A stretch of 47,166 nt of DNA from DASRJW01 sp964567755 (GCA_964567755.1 CAZMNW010000067.1:1-47166), one strand, 5' to 3'. Shown: positions 1 through 9,142, counted from the first letter of the stretch. Translations and numbers: made by a program. Notes: generated from the letters alone by a model not told the origin.

Positions 1-89
1 GCGATGGCGCTTGACTGCCTCTGCATCCAAGCTCAAACTCCTGAGCGAAAAGCGAACGGTCCTGAGATCCAACAGCCAAGTGAAACCGA

Positions 90-501
90 TCACGCACCAA
101 ATTCCGACGGAACGAGTCCGTCATGAATAATCCGGGCTAGCGGCTCGGCCTCGAAGCGCGACAACACTTCCCACGTGTCGAGTCAGAGCTTGATCAGCTT
201 GGAGCCACGCGCCGGTGGATCGCCCCTCTTGCTGGGCCAGTAAACGATGCCCATCCCACCCTCGACGAGAACCTGGAGGATCGATACGGGCAATTCATTC
301 GGGTGCGGGTGGGGCAGCGGAACCAACAGCAGGTTCCTTGGGATTCGGGGTGGGAACCGTCCCTGCGGCGGCCGGTTTGCGTGGATCCGAAACCTCGTCC
401 CCCAAGCCAAGACGTAGGAGACACGCGGGGCAGACGCCCTCTGGGAGCGGATCGGGCGGTAAAAGCGCGCCGCAGCGCGAACAGTGTCCTGGTGGCTTCA
501 T
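90..501 (-). pseudogene. Decayed Ser/Thr kinase, 5' remnant
   Basis: The 5' end of a Hanks-type kinase gene. From an ATG at 501 it encodes a zinc-ribbon start (CSRCGALL...CPACLL) and a Pro/Ala-rich linker that stops near 297. A second frame then resumes with a glycine-rich loop (VEGGMGIVY) followed by SKLIKL, a stop at about 180, and, in the same frame, LDTWEVLSRFEAEP up to the stop at 90-92. This matches the family pattern VALKVIKxGMDTREVIARFEAER, which the intact kinase ending at 16415 shows. At least one frameshift and two stops are therefore present, and everything after the N-lobe is gone. It sits just downstream of the intact kinase gene at 635, on the same strand, as would fit decay of a tandem duplicate. 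The homology is seen by eye; the frameshift point is uncertain. Confidence 0.7.
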
Positions 502-634
502 GTTTGATGGTCGCTGCAAACGACGAGGATCAGGCTCCGGCTCGAGCGCCCCTTGGATGAATGAGGTGTAAGTCGTGCGAAGTTACAAACCACGCCCTCC
601 TTGGCTTGTGAGTCCTTTCGACTTGGTCGCTGGA

Positions 635-3184
635 TCACCGCGGAGTGGTAGCTCGAGCTCCCTGAGGCGTACGCATGCCAGAATCGACTCGGCGCAGAAG
701 GTCTTGGAAGCGTATGTCGGCACGCACGAGGTCGAGTGCGGGATCGAGCCTGAGGTATAGCATCGTCTCGCTTCTTTCCTCATGAGCCTTGCCGAGCCAG
801 TCGAAACCTCGCTCCAAGTCGCCGATGTCGAGGTACAGGGCACCGATGTAATAGGCCGGAACGTAGCGATGTTTCGACATGTCGAGCAAGTTGTCTACGA
901 CCCGAAGCGCTTCATTCATCCTGCCAGAGAGCGCGTGCATGCTGCCGATCCCCGCGAGGAATGCCGGGCTCCCAGGTGCGACCTCGGCTCCCTTTTCGAA
1001 GGAAGCGAGCGCATCCGCCAGCCTTCCCTGCTGTCGATGGACCATTCCCAGGACGAGGTACGCACCCGCGTAGTCTGGATCGATCGCGTTCGCCTTGCTC
1101 AGCTCGATAGCGGCCGCGTCGTATTGTCGCCCGTAGTACAAGATGCGCCCGACTGAGGCGTCGATTACGGAGGAAAGTGGATCGAGTTCCTGAGCCCGCC
1201 TGATCTCGGCCTCTGCCTCATCGATCCTGTCGCGCGTCGCAAGGAGAAGGCCTAACCATTGGTGTGCTGTCGCATAGCCGGGGTTGAGCTCGAGCGCGCG
1301 GCGGAATGACTGTTCAGCCCGTTCCAGGTCCCAATCGTAGTCGTGCTCGATGTGTGCCAGAGCACAATGCGCCTCTGCGAGTGAGGGGTCGAGCTCGAGC
1401 GCCCGCACGGCAAGGGGCCGTGCCACCTTCACGGCTTCGTGCGGCGGCATGACGTCGTAACCAATGGAACCGAAGAGCGCATAGGTGTCCGCGAGCCCCG
1501 CGTGTGCCAGTGCATAGGTCGGGTCTCGTCCGATCGCTTCCCGGAAGTACTGAACAGCCTTGCCGAATCCGTCCGGGGTGCGCTTGTTCCAGTGCCAGCG
1601 CCCGCGCAGGTAGGCCTCGTGCGCTTCACGGTTCACCTGGGAAACGCGCTCGAAGCGCGATGCCTCTTCTGGAGTGATGTGGACGCGGATAGCCTGCACG
1701 ATGGCGCGCGCTACATCGTTCTGCAGTTGCACCAGGTTTCCGGGATCGCGCTCGTAGCTCTCGGCCCACATGAGTTGCTCCGACGCGGCGCGCACGAGTT
1801 TCGCCGTGATGCGCGCGACCCCGTCCGAGCGCAGCACCGAGCCCTCGACGACAGCATCCACGTTCAGCTCGCGCGCGATATCGGGCACCAGTTTTGTCGT
1901 GTGCTTGAAGCGCATCGCCGATGTCCGCGAGACCACGCGCATCGCACTGATCCTGGCCAGATTCGTGATGATCGCCTCCGTCATTCCGTCCGCGAAGTAC
2001 TCCTGTTCCGGGTCACCAGAGAGGTTCGCAAGCGGAAGCACCACCAGCGATTCGATCTTCCCCACGGGAAGATGACTGAACAAGAGATCCCGGACGCCGA
2101 GCAGGTTCGACGCGACGGCCAGAGCCGCCAAACCAAGAGCGAGCGTCGCCGGCACCCAAATGCGCCGCGAAACGTGCTGCAGCGCTCCGGGTCGTACGCG
2201 GTGCGACATCGGTGTGGACAACCGCCGCAAGTCGACCGCGAGCTCCTTGGCGGACTGATAGCGTTTGCCCATTGCCTTGTCGAGGCATTTGAGAATGATG
2301 CGCTCAAGCTCGGGTGAGATCCGTGCCCCCCTTTCAAGTGGTGAGATCGGCTCATCTTTCATGATCGCGTCGATCAGTGCGGGTATGGTTCGCGCCGCGA
2401 ACGGCGTCACCCCTGTCGCCAGTTCGTAGAACACGACACCGGTGGCATAGATGTCGCTGCGAGGATCGATCTTCTCGCCGCGAAGCTGCTCCGGCGCCAT
2501 GTACGGCACCGTCCCAGCGATTTTTCCCATCGCCTCCAGACTGTCGTTCGAGAGAATTGCTTCGTTCATCGGTATGGATCTGGCAAGGCCGAAGTCCAGC
2601 ACCTTCACCTTGAGCCCAGCAACGAGCACGATGTTCGCGGGCTTCAGGTCTCGATGAACGATGCCACGCTCGTGAGCCACATCGAGAGCTTCGACGACTT
2701 GCAGTCCGATCTCGACCGCTTCGCTCTCGGGCAATGGCCCGTCCCTCAGTTTCCCCGACAACGTGGGCCCATGCAAATACTCCATCACCAGGAAGTCGAT
2801 CCCATCCTGAGTGTCGAAATCATGCACGGTGCAAATATTAGGATGATTGAGCTTCGAGAGCGTACGCGCCTCCCTGCGAAAACGCTTGCGATCGGCCTCG
2901 CTCGCCAAAGTTCCCTTCGGTAACAACTTGACTGCAACATCGCGGTCGAGGTGCTCGTCCCGCGCCCGGTAGACGATGCCCATGCCACCAATGGCGATGT
3001 GCTCCAGCAAACGGTAATGACCGAGCGTTCTGCCGGCGACCTCGCCGACAGCAGTCGCGCCTTCCTTATCCGCCGACTCCGACATGAGCCCAGCCTCGAG
3101 AAGGCACACGGGGCAGGCGCCACCAAGCACGGACTCTTGCGGCAGAGGTGCACCGCAACGCGAGCAACTCCGTATGTCAGCCAT
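635..3184 (-). CDS. Ser/Thr protein kinase with zinc ribbon, TolB-like domain and TPRs
   Basis: A membrane-anchored Hanks-type kinase of 849 residues. The order is: zinc ribbon (about 7-28, two CxxC pairs); kinase domain (about 57-322) with glycine loop IGGMGIVY, Lys86 in VAVKLL, HRDLKPAN (His178-Asp180), DFG (Asp197) and the APE-equivalent GTVPYMAPEQ; one membrane segment (about 343-362); an outer TolB/FlgO-like domain (about 376-475, starting VVLPLANLSGD); and a TPR array to about 830. All catalytic residues are present. The ATG at 3184 was chosen because it directly precedes the zinc ribbon; an upstream in-frame ATG at 3355 adds 57 residues with no domain. The ECF sigma gene lies upstream on the same strand, so the kinase may phosphorylate that factor or its partners, as in known kinase-linked ECF systems; this is inference. 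Confidence 0.93.
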   Translation of the reverse strand: MADIRSCSRCGAPLPQESVLGGACPVCLLEAGLMSESADKEGATAVGEVAGRTLGHYRLLEHIAIGGMGIVYRARDEHLDRDVAVKLLPKGTLASEADRKRFRREARTLSKLNHPNICTVHDFDTQDGIDFLVMEYLHGPTLSGKLRDGPLPESEAVEIGLQVVEALDVAHERGIVHRDLKPANIVLVAGLKVKVLDFGLARSIPMNEAILSNDSLEAMGKIAGTVPYMAPEQLRGEKIDPRSDIYATGVVFYELATGVTPFAARTIPALIDAIMKDEPISPLERGARISPELERIILKCLDKAMGKRYQSAKELAVDLRRLSTPMSHRVRPGALQHVSRRIWVPATLALGLAALAVASNLLGVRDLLFSHLPVGKIESLVVLPLANLSGDPEQEYFADGMTEAIITNLARISAMRVVSRTSAMRFKHTTKLVPDIARELNVDAVVEGSVLRSDGVARITAKLVRAASEQLMWAESYERDPGNLVQLQNDVARAIVQAIRVHITPEEASRFERVSQVNREAHEAYLRGRWHWNKRTPDGFGKAVQYFREAIGRDPTYALAHAGLADTYALFGSIGYDVMPPHEAVKVARPLAVRALELDPSLAEAHCALAHIEHDYDWDLERAEQSFRRALELNPGYATAHQWLGLLLATRDRIDEAEAEIRRAQELDPLSSVIDASVGRILYYGRQYDAAAIELSKANAIDPDYAGAYLVLGMVHRQQGRLADALASFEKGAEVAPGSPAFLAGIGSMHALSGRMNEALRVVDNLLDMSKHRYVPAYYIGALYLDIGDLERGFDWLGKAHEERSETMLYLRLDPALDLVRADIRFQDLLRRVDSGMRTPQGARATTPR

Positions 3185-3778
3185 GAGGGCCGTACTCCGT
3201 TTCGCTACGTCGAAGCATAAGTCGAGCTCCAGCTTTTCAATCCCGCGGGCAAGCAGATTTACGTGCTTGGACTTGTCTCGACGATCGAAGTGGTTCTCGC
3301 ATTCCAAGCCCTTGTAGCCCAGCACATCTGCGATCGAGCACGACTCCGGTTTCATTCACCGGGATCCGCGGCGTGGGTGGAAATCCCAGCTTCGACGGGT
3401 CCCGGCGGCGATCCCCGGGCTTGCCACTTCCATTTGAAACGGCCCGCATCGCTCGCATCGACGCCAGTATACCCATCGCAGTCTGGCCAGAGTAGCGGCC
3501 GGCGTCAGCGAACACAACGGTTCGGTCGGTGGAAATTGTTCGGCCGTGGATTCAGTCCGACGTGTAGGGTGTGGCCTCCGAATCGACTCGCATGAGGCGT
3601 GGTGCCGCTCTTTCGGCGCCAGGCCCGCGAGTTTCACGCGTTCGGGACGCGTTCTTCCGTCATGGCGCTGAGAACGCTGGCCCAGGGAGTTGTCCAAGCC
3701 CGATCGCGCGTTTCAATACGCCCGTGGTTACGCTCCATCGAGGATGAATCAAGATTCCTGGAGTACAAATCAAGTTTT
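3185..3778 (-). other. Gap between sigma factor and kinase, no gene recognised
   Basis: About 590 bases separate the sigma factor stop from the kinase start. No open frame here resembles a protein family. It may hold the kinase promoter and leader, but no clear -35/-10 pair was found. Confidence 0.4.
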
Positions 3779-4516
3779 TCACGATCCGAGTACCGAAATC
3801 AGGTAGCGGATCTCGTCGTCCACTCCCGACGGGTCGTCGACCGTCTCGGCGACCTCCTGGCGCAGGAGTTCGCCGTAGCGCCGTCGCAGGCGATGGACGG
3901 TCACCTTCAACGCACCTTCGCTCATCCCCAACTCAGTGGCAACTTGTCCATAGGGGGCGTCGAGACTGCCGCCCGTGAGCAATCCTTGCAACCGCGCGAA
4001 TCTTTCGGGGGTACTCGAAGTCGATTTCTCCTGCCGCAACTTCTCCAACACATGCTGCAGCAACGTGAGCGCCCAGCGTCTCTCGAATACCTTTTCCGGC
4101 GTCCAGTCGTGGCTCGGCTCCAGCCGGTATTGGCCCTCAGCCGTTTCGACATCGAGAGACATGCACAACTCACCACCACCGCGTTTCTGCGCGTGCGTGC
4201 GGTCCCACTCGTCGGCAAGGTAATGGTTGACCGCACCGAGCAGGTAGGAACGGAATCGTCCGCGGGCCGGATCGGCGCGGCCGAAGGAACTTCTTTCCAG
4301 GAAGCGAGCGAAGAAGCCCTGGGTCAAATCGCGAGCGGACTCGGTGTCGCTGCCTTTGCGGCGAATGTAGCCGTATACTGGCGGCCAATAAGTCTTGCAC
4401 AAGCTCGCCAAGGCTTCGCGCCCCTCGGTGTTCCGCGCGTCGCCTGCGGCCAGGACGAGGCTCCATCGCGTGCTGGGGAATCGTTGGTTCGAACCCATGT
4501 GGCGGTCGTCAGACAT
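3779..4516 (-). CDS. ECF-type RNA polymerase sigma factor, kinase-linked type
   Basis: A 245-residue sigma factor. Region 2 (about 36-105) includes YWPPVYGYIRRKG and ARDLTQGFFARFLE, the DLTQ-F-R pattern of core-binding helices. Region 4 (about 170-225) has YGQVATELGMSEGALKVTVHRLRRRY, a helix-turn-helix for -35 recognition. Between them is a longer linker than in RpoE-like factors, as in the large ECF proteins that neighbour Ser/Thr kinases in Planctomycetes and related groups. No anti-sigma gene is adjacent. The gene runs in the same direction as the kinase at 635-3184, which supports control by phosphorylation instead of by a membrane anti-sigma; that is inference. An internal ATG six codons in (4498) is an alternative start. 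Confidence 0.9.
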   Translation of the reverse strand: MSDDRHMGSNQRFPSTRWSLVLAAGDARNTEGREALASLCKTYWPPVYGYIRRKGSDTESARDLTQGFFARFLERSSFGRADPARGRFRSYLLGAVNHYLADEWDRTHAQKRGGGELCMSLDVETAEGQYRLEPSHDWTPEKVFERRWALTLLQHVLEKLRQEKSTSSTPERFARLQGLLTGGSLDAPYGQVATELGMSEGALKVTVHRLRRRYGELLRQEVAETVDDPSGVDDEIRYLISVLGS

Positions 4517-4813
4517 GCCGTTACCTATCCCCTATCCGGCTGAGCACTCCCTTGATGCGGACAGTATACGCCAGAGTCGTGTGTCTCGTGCCGAGGAGGG
4601 GACGGCCGAAGGGCGGCCACCTTGGCGTGTGCGGTGGTTTCTGGAAGGGGCGCTCTTGCGATTGTCTGTGTTTGGAAACCGCTGGTGCTCGCGGATGCCA
4701 GGTTTCAGACCCCGGTCCACGGAGGGACGGTCGAGTAACCTGGGAGGTTTTCATCCTCATTGAAGGACAGCGCAACCCATGCAGCACCAGGCAATGAGTG
4801 GAGGTTTTCGAAC

Positions 4814-6034
4814 ATGGCAAACATGCGCGGCATTCTGAAGGCGTTCGGCACAGCAGGCGGCGTCTCGCTTTCCATCGTCACTGCTTGTTCATACGACGAC
4901 CCGGCCTCGTCGGAGAACGATGCGGCCCTGCAAGACGCCGAGAAGACCAGAGTTTTGCACGTCCAATCGGCCGAGCCCCCATCGGGTCTTGTTTCCGTGG
5001 GTGTCGGGAGTGACGCACTCTCGATCTGGCCGTATACGGGAGAGACGTTCGAGACCACGCCGAGCGACCCGGTGAACCTGATCTTCGTCGGCAACGTGAC
5101 TCCCTTGGCGATCCGAGACGCGCTGCTTGGATTGAGCGGCAATCGACCCGGGTTCCCGCCAGCGCCTCCGTTCAACAGCCCGTGGACCGATGCGATCGGT
5201 GGCGTGCAGACGACTTACAGCGACGAGGGTGGCTGGCGCGGCAGCGTCATCCAGCTCGAGGCAGGAACTTATGGGCCGCTCCGATTCCATCTGCGGCTGT
5301 GGGAAACTGCCGCTGAGTTTCCGGGTGGAGGGCGGTGGGTGCTGGCGAACGCGCATGTCGACCTCCTCATCCCCGGGACAGCGGAGCATCAAGTGATCGC
5401 TTGGAAGTTCGCCAGGCAACTGGTGGTGGCGGATTTCATCCGCAGCGGGCTGCTCGCGGCCCCGCCCGCGCCGACCGATGTCGTCAATGCGACTCCGAGC
5501 TTCCGGACCATCCCGGCACCGATCTTCAACGGTATTCCGGAGTCCCTCAAGCCACCGTTGGAGCTCCCGGCTGGTCCCAGTATGACACCGGTGCCGATTC
5601 CAAACGACGGCAGGGCGCTGATCCTGAATGTGAGTGGCAGTGCCGCTCCGGCAGGCGGCGATGACGAGGCGCTCACGATCCAGTTCAATCAGATCATCCC
5701 GCGTCCATTCTGCATGCAGGGCGCGACGGATTTCGTGCGGGTGCAGGGACCAGTCGAGTTGAGCCGGGTCGCGCGTGTCGTCGGCGGACGATACGAATAC
5801 AAGTCGGTCATCGACGGAGTCCTCACGGTCACACCGGTCCCTGCAGGACCGTCGTTTCAGGCCCGCATCAGCGACATGCAGTCAGGGTGGACGAGCGGTG
5901 ACCAATCTTTCGTGCGCGCCGCGAGCCAGCGGATCGCGCCACAGGATGGAGGCAGCGAACTGCTCATCAAGCATCTGATTGCTGCTTCGAATGGTGCGGA
6001 CAGTTATCACTCGAACGTCAAGTGCATCGAATGA
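4814..6034 (+). CDS. Secreted lipoprotein of unknown function
   Basis: A 406-residue exported protein not recognised as any family. The N-terminus has a hydrophobic stretch ending in SIVTAC, a plausible lipobox, followed by an acidic Ser-rich linker. The body is rich in Pro, Gly and beta-type residues, as in extracytoplasmic domains. The ATG at 4814 was chosen over an upstream ATG at 4760 because it follows GTGGAGG at about the right spacing and places the signal peptide at the start. It is monocistronic: a strong hairpin follows the stop, and the next gene starts about 100 bases later. Signal and lipobox are seen; surface location is inferred. Confidence 0.75.
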   Translation: MANMRGILKAFGTAGGVSLSIVTACSYDDPASSENDAALQDAEKTRVLHVQSAEPPSGLVSVGVGSDALSIWPYTGETFETTPSDPVNLIFVGNVTPLAIRDALLGLSGNRPGFPPAPPFNSPWTDAIGGVQTTYSDEGGWRGSVIQLEAGTYGPLRFHLRLWETAAEFPGGGRWVLANAHVDLLIPGTAEHQVIAWKFARQLVVADFIRSGLLAAPPAPTDVVNATPSFRTIPAPIFNGIPESLKPPLELPAGPSMTPVPIPNDGRALILNVSGSAAPAGGDDEALTIQFNQIIPRPFCMQGATDFVRVQGPVELSRVARVVGGRYEYKSVIDGVLTVTPVPAGPSFQARISDMQSGWTSGDQSFVRAASQRIAPQDGGSELLIKHLIAASNGADSYHSNVKCIE

Positions 6035-6051
6035 TGCGTCGAGATCATCGA

Positions 6052-6090
6052 GGCGCCCCGGGACCAGCAAACGCCCGGGGCGCCGTTTGA
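6052..6090 (+). terminator. Rho-independent-like terminator after the lipoprotein gene
   Basis: An 11-bp perfect GC stem (6052-6062 with 6074-6084) with an 11-base loop lies 17 bases after the stop codon and is followed by a short T-containing tail (GTTTGA). The stem is very stable; the T tract is weak. Confidence 0.6.
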
Positions 6091-6138
6091 CGTGGGTGAA
6101 TTTCCTGCCGCAAAACCTGTAGCCATGGCGCCAGACGA

Positions 6139-7389
6139 ATGTCTGGGCATCGCGAGTGGAGGCGCGACTTGAAGGGCATGTTCCACCTGCTGGTCGGTCT
6201 TTCACCCGTGGCGCTGCTCTGCGTGTCGGCCTTGGATACAACGCCCGTCGAGGCCATCCTACAGAACTCTTGGGACGAACCACCTCCCGGCAGGATCATC
6301 GATGGAGTCATCCAGCCAGTGCGCCCTGGGGAGCCCCTGTCGACGTGGTGGATGCGGTGGCCTCCTGTGATGGTGGCTCCTTACTTTCTTGCCGTCCTCA
6401 TTCTCCTGTTACAGCTGCGGTTGTTCTGGAAGAAGGGGGTGACACAGGGTGAAGCTCTGTCATGTCACGCGCTCGCCCTGGCGGGCCTCGGTTGCACCGC
6501 GTACGCCCTATTGGACGACTGGCGGCTCGATGCCGTCTCGATGACTTCCTTGAGCACGTGGGCCGCTCTGCTTCTGGCTTTCGCCACCATCGTTCTGAGC
6601 CTGAAGGAAAAGATCGGTCGCGACGAAGCAGCTCTGCTCGCGCTCAGGGCCGCCTGGATCCCCAGTGCAGTACTCGGCGCCTGCGCTTTCTGGGACGCGT
6701 GGCACATCGGCGCTTACGTTCCCGCCTTGACCGTACCATTGTTCTCGACTCAGATCACGCAGACAAAGTCGCTGTTCACGAAGCGAGAGGGGCCGAATAT
6801 TGTCCATAAGGTGGCCCGCATCGTAGCCCATCTCCCAGCCGTGATGCTCCTTTTCGTGTCCTATGCCGAGGATACTTCGCCTCTCCAGGTGGTATCGGAC
6901 GGTTGGCTGCGAGAAGTCTTTCTGTTCTTAGCCGCTCCGTTCTTTCTCGCAGTCCCCATTCTTCTCCTTCAATTGAGACTGCTCTGGAACGCTCGTGTGA
7001 TGCGAACGGAAGGTTTCGTGTACCGCGGCCTCGCCATTGCAGGTCTTGGCTGTACTGCGTTGTCTGTCCTGACCGGCGTGGCTGGTGTCTTCGAAGAGCC
7101 GTTCACGTTGGTTAACTTGGCCGCGTTGATCCTGGGATCGGTGCTGGTGTTCCTTGCCGCCGCCACAATCATACTGAGCATGAGGCGACGAATGTCTCGA
7201 GACGAGGCGAGTCTCGTGGCCCTCAGGGCTGCCTGGATCCCCAACGTGGCGTTCTGCGGGCTGGTCTTTTGGGCCGAGTGGCAAACAGGGGCGTACATGG
7301 CCGCTTTCACACTGGCGTTGTTCGCCTATGAGATCACGCGGCAAATGGGAAGGTACTGGCGGATGCCCCGGCATCGTTCGTGCGAATGA
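6139..7389 (+). CDS. Multi-pass membrane protein with two duplicated halves
   Basis: A 416-residue integral membrane protein of unknown function. It consists of two homologous halves, about residues 14-205 and 225-405. Matching blocks are APYFLAVLILLLQLRLFW against APFFLAVPILLLQLRLLW, ALAGLGCTAYALL against AIAGLGCTALSVL, and DEAALLALRAAWIPS against DEASLVALRAAWIPN. Each half has about five hydrophobic segments. The first half also holds a polar insertion (about 45-75) missing from the second. This looks like an internal gene duplication, as in many transporters with inverted or parallel repeats, but no transport motif is recognised. The ATG at 6178, just before the first hydrophobic stretch, is an alternative start with a GA-rich region upstream. 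Confidence 0.75.
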   Translation: MSGHREWRRDLKGMFHLLVGLSPVALLCVSALDTTPVEAILQNSWDEPPPGRIIDGVIQPVRPGEPLSTWWMRWPPVMVAPYFLAVLILLLQLRLFWKKGVTQGEALSCHALALAGLGCTAYALLDDWRLDAVSMTSLSTWAALLLAFATIVLSLKEKIGRDEAALLALRAAWIPSAVLGACAFWDAWHIGAYVPALTVPLFSTQITQTKSLFTKREGPNIVHKVARIVAHLPAVMLLFVSYAEDTSPLQVVSDGWLREVFLFLAAPFFLAVPILLLQLRLLWNARVMRTEGFVYRGLAIAGLGCTALSVLTGVAGVFEEPFTLVNLAALILGSVLVFLAAATIILSMRRRMSRDEASLVALRAAWIPNVAFCGLVFWAEWQTGAYMAAFTLALFAYEITRQMGRYWRMPRHRSCE

Positions 7390-7526
7390 GCCGTGAGTCG
7401 ACGACTCCGTAGATCTACGGACGCCACGGTCTGCCGCCGTGACCGGCGGCAACGATGTACAATTCAGCGTCGCGGTTCGGCATCAGAAGCGGGCCGAAGC
7501 TCAGGAAAAGGACGCTCGGAACTCAG

Positions 7527-7949
7527 ATGACGACCTTCACTCATGCCGCCGTCGGGCTCGGCGTTGCCACCTTCTTCCCCGACAAGAACGTGCTGTGGGC
7601 GGTTGGGTTCTCGCTGTTGCCCGATCTCGACCATCTGCTTTTTCTTCGCACGATGAAGCTCAAAGTCGGCGGGATGCGACACGCCCGCACGATTCTTCAC
7701 GAGCTGCTCGGCACCGTCATCTATACGCTGATCGGTTTGGGGATCGCGCTGTTCGACTATCAGCTTGGGCTGATGTTCGTCACTTGTGTGGGCTTCCATT
7801 TGTTCTGCGATTTCATCAACGGCTACAGCACACCCTACAAGCACATCCGAGCCGCACCCAGCGTCGATATGGGCAAATCGCTGCCACTCCGCATTGGCCA
7901 AGAGCTGCTGATCGGAGGGTTGTCCATATGGCGCTACTTGATGCGCTGA
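7527..7949 (+). CDS. DUF457 / YdjM-like inner-membrane metal-dependent hydrolase
   Basis: A 140-residue membrane protein resembling the DUF457 family (YdjM/YbcI type), annotated as inner-membrane metal-dependent hydrolases. It has the family's spaced His/Asp motifs: FTHAAVG at the start, SLLPDLDHLL after the first membrane segment, a central HELLGT and FHLFCDFINGYST near the end. These residues could bind metal at the membrane face. The start at 7527 puts the FTHAAVG motif at the N-terminus as in homologues. The 3' end overlaps the next gene by 22 bases, so the two are translationally coupled. The substrate is unknown; the family call rests on motif layout. Confidence 0.75.
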   Translation: MTTFTHAAVGLGVATFFPDKNVLWAVGFSLLPDLDHLLFLRTMKLKVGGMRHARTILHELLGTVIYTLIGLGIALFDYQLGLMFVTCVGFHLFCDFINGYSTPYKHIRAAPSVDMGKSLPLRIGQELLIGGLSIWRYLMR

Positions 7950-8377
7950 CGCAGACGCGAAAGTCGGCGATGGATCGGCTGTTCGGCGGCTCGCGATTCT
8001 CGTTCTCCAGCAACGAAGTCACGCGGGTGGGCGCTTGGCTCTGCCTGTTCGCGGCGATCGCGCGCTTCCAGGACCGCGTCGGCTGGGCATTCGCCTTCCT
8101 CCTCGCCGCATTGATCCTCGACATCTTCGACGGCGTCGTGGCCCGCCAGCGTGGCGAGAACAGCCCCGAGGTTGATTGGGCAGCGGATCGCTACGGGGAA
8201 TTGGTGTTCGTCGGAGCCCTCTTCGCGCGCGACTCGCTGTGGGCGGCGATTCCCTACACAGCGTGCTACATCGCGAATGTTTTCTTGCCCACCAAGCGGA
8301 TTCCCGTCCTGCCGTTACGGCATGCCCTGGGGATCTACTTCCTGGTCATCTTCTTGAAGGGATTGAACTCTGGGTAG
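7928..8377 (+). CDS. CDP-alcohol phosphatidyltransferase-like membrane protein, atypical motif
   Basis: A 149-residue membrane protein with a near-CDP-alcohol phosphotransferase signature, DIFDGVVAR...VDWAADRYGE. The family motif is D-x2-D-G-x2-A-R-x8-G-x3-D-x3-D. Here all four aspartates and the DG/AR pair are present, but the spacer after AR is about three residues shorter and the second Gly is replaced by Ser. About four to five hydrophobic stretches follow or surround the motif. The enzyme family joins CDP-linked lipids to alcohols in phospholipid synthesis. Activity is plausible but the altered motif leaves doubt. It overlaps the DUF457-like gene by 22 bases, which suggests a shared membrane-lipid job. 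Confidence 0.75.
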   Translation: MALLDALTQTRKSAMDRLFGGSRFSFSSNEVTRVGAWLCLFAAIARFQDRVGWAFAFLLAALILDIFDGVVARQRGENSPEVDWAADRYGELVFVGALFARDSLWAAIPYTACYIANVFLPTKRIPVLPLRHALGIYFLVIFLKGLNSG

Positions 8378-8667
8378 CGCGCGACACCAGATCCCAACAT
8401 GGACTGGCCCTGGATGGGGACTCTTGGCTCGGCGCTGCGAGGGTAAGGCTGCGTGGGCGACGCCAGCCGGCGCATGACCCCGCACAGGGGTTCCCCCGAT
8501 GCCCCAGAAAAAGGGCCCGGCCTCCACTGGCCTCGGCTCAGGAGACAACTCCTTTACAACACTTTGCGGGTTGGCTGTGCATACTTTTCTCGCGCCGGGC
8601 AGGGCGTCTCGCGTCGCCGGCGAGCCGTTCGCTCATGCCGATTTGTTTCCGACAGGAGGTTGTTCCG

Positions 8668-9120
8668 ATGCGTTTGAAGGTTTGTATGTTGTTCGCGCTG
8701 GCCGCGCTCTTCGCCACGTCGGCCTTCGCTGGTGACAAGTGCACGTACGAGACCCAGGCTTGCCTGAATCACATGGCCGCCGATCAGGGCACCAAGGGCT
8801 GGCTCGGGGTCGAAAAAGAGAAGACGGCCGAGGGCTACAAGGTGACGAAGGTCACCGCGGGAGGTCCTGCGGACAAAGCCGGTATCAAAGTCGGCGACGT
8901 GATCACGGCACTCAACGGCATGACCATCGGCAGCGAACAGTTGAAGACCAGCTACTCGCAGGTCTCAAAGGCTGGCTCCACCGTCAAGTACACGCTGGTG
9001 CGTGACAGCAAGAACGTGGAGATCCCGGTGACCCTCGCCAAGATGCCCGAAGACGCGTTCGCGCAAATGATCGGGAACCACATGCTCGAACACTCCGTGG
9101 TGCAAAGCGCTGCGAAATAA
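8668..9120 (+). CDS. Secreted small PDZ-domain protein
   Basis: A 150-residue exported protein. Residues 1-22 form a signal peptide ending AFA-GD. The mature part is almost entirely one PDZ domain: WLGVEKE at its start, then AGGPADKAGIKVGDVITALNG, the hallmark peptide-groove and GD-I segment of HtrA-type PDZ domains. No protease domain is attached, so it should act as a peptide-binding or scaffolding periplasmic protein. The start is fixed by a perfect AGGAGG at 8654-8659, eight bases upstream. It is followed by a strong terminator and has a 290-base non-coding stretch before it, so it is its own transcription unit. The target is unknown. Confidence 0.9.
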   Translation: MRLKVCMLFALAALFATSAFAGDKCTYETQACLNHMAADQGTKGWLGVEKEKTAEGYKVTKVTAGGPADKAGIKVGDVITALNGMTIGSEQLKTSYSQVSKAGSTVKYTLVRDSKNVEIPVTLAKMPEDAFAQMIGNHMLEHSVVQSAAK

Positions 9121-9142
9121 TTCGGTCCACCTCACGCTGCGC

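Noticed and set aside
1439..2317. Long plus-strand open frame opposite the first kinase
   Set aside because: It is the antisense shadow of the kinase/TPR gene; composition is Arg/His-rich and no domain is recognisable.
3356..3697. Minus-strand 113-residue open frame between sigma factor and kinase
   Set aside because: Low-complexity Arg/Pro-rich sequence without family features, binding site or conserved motif.
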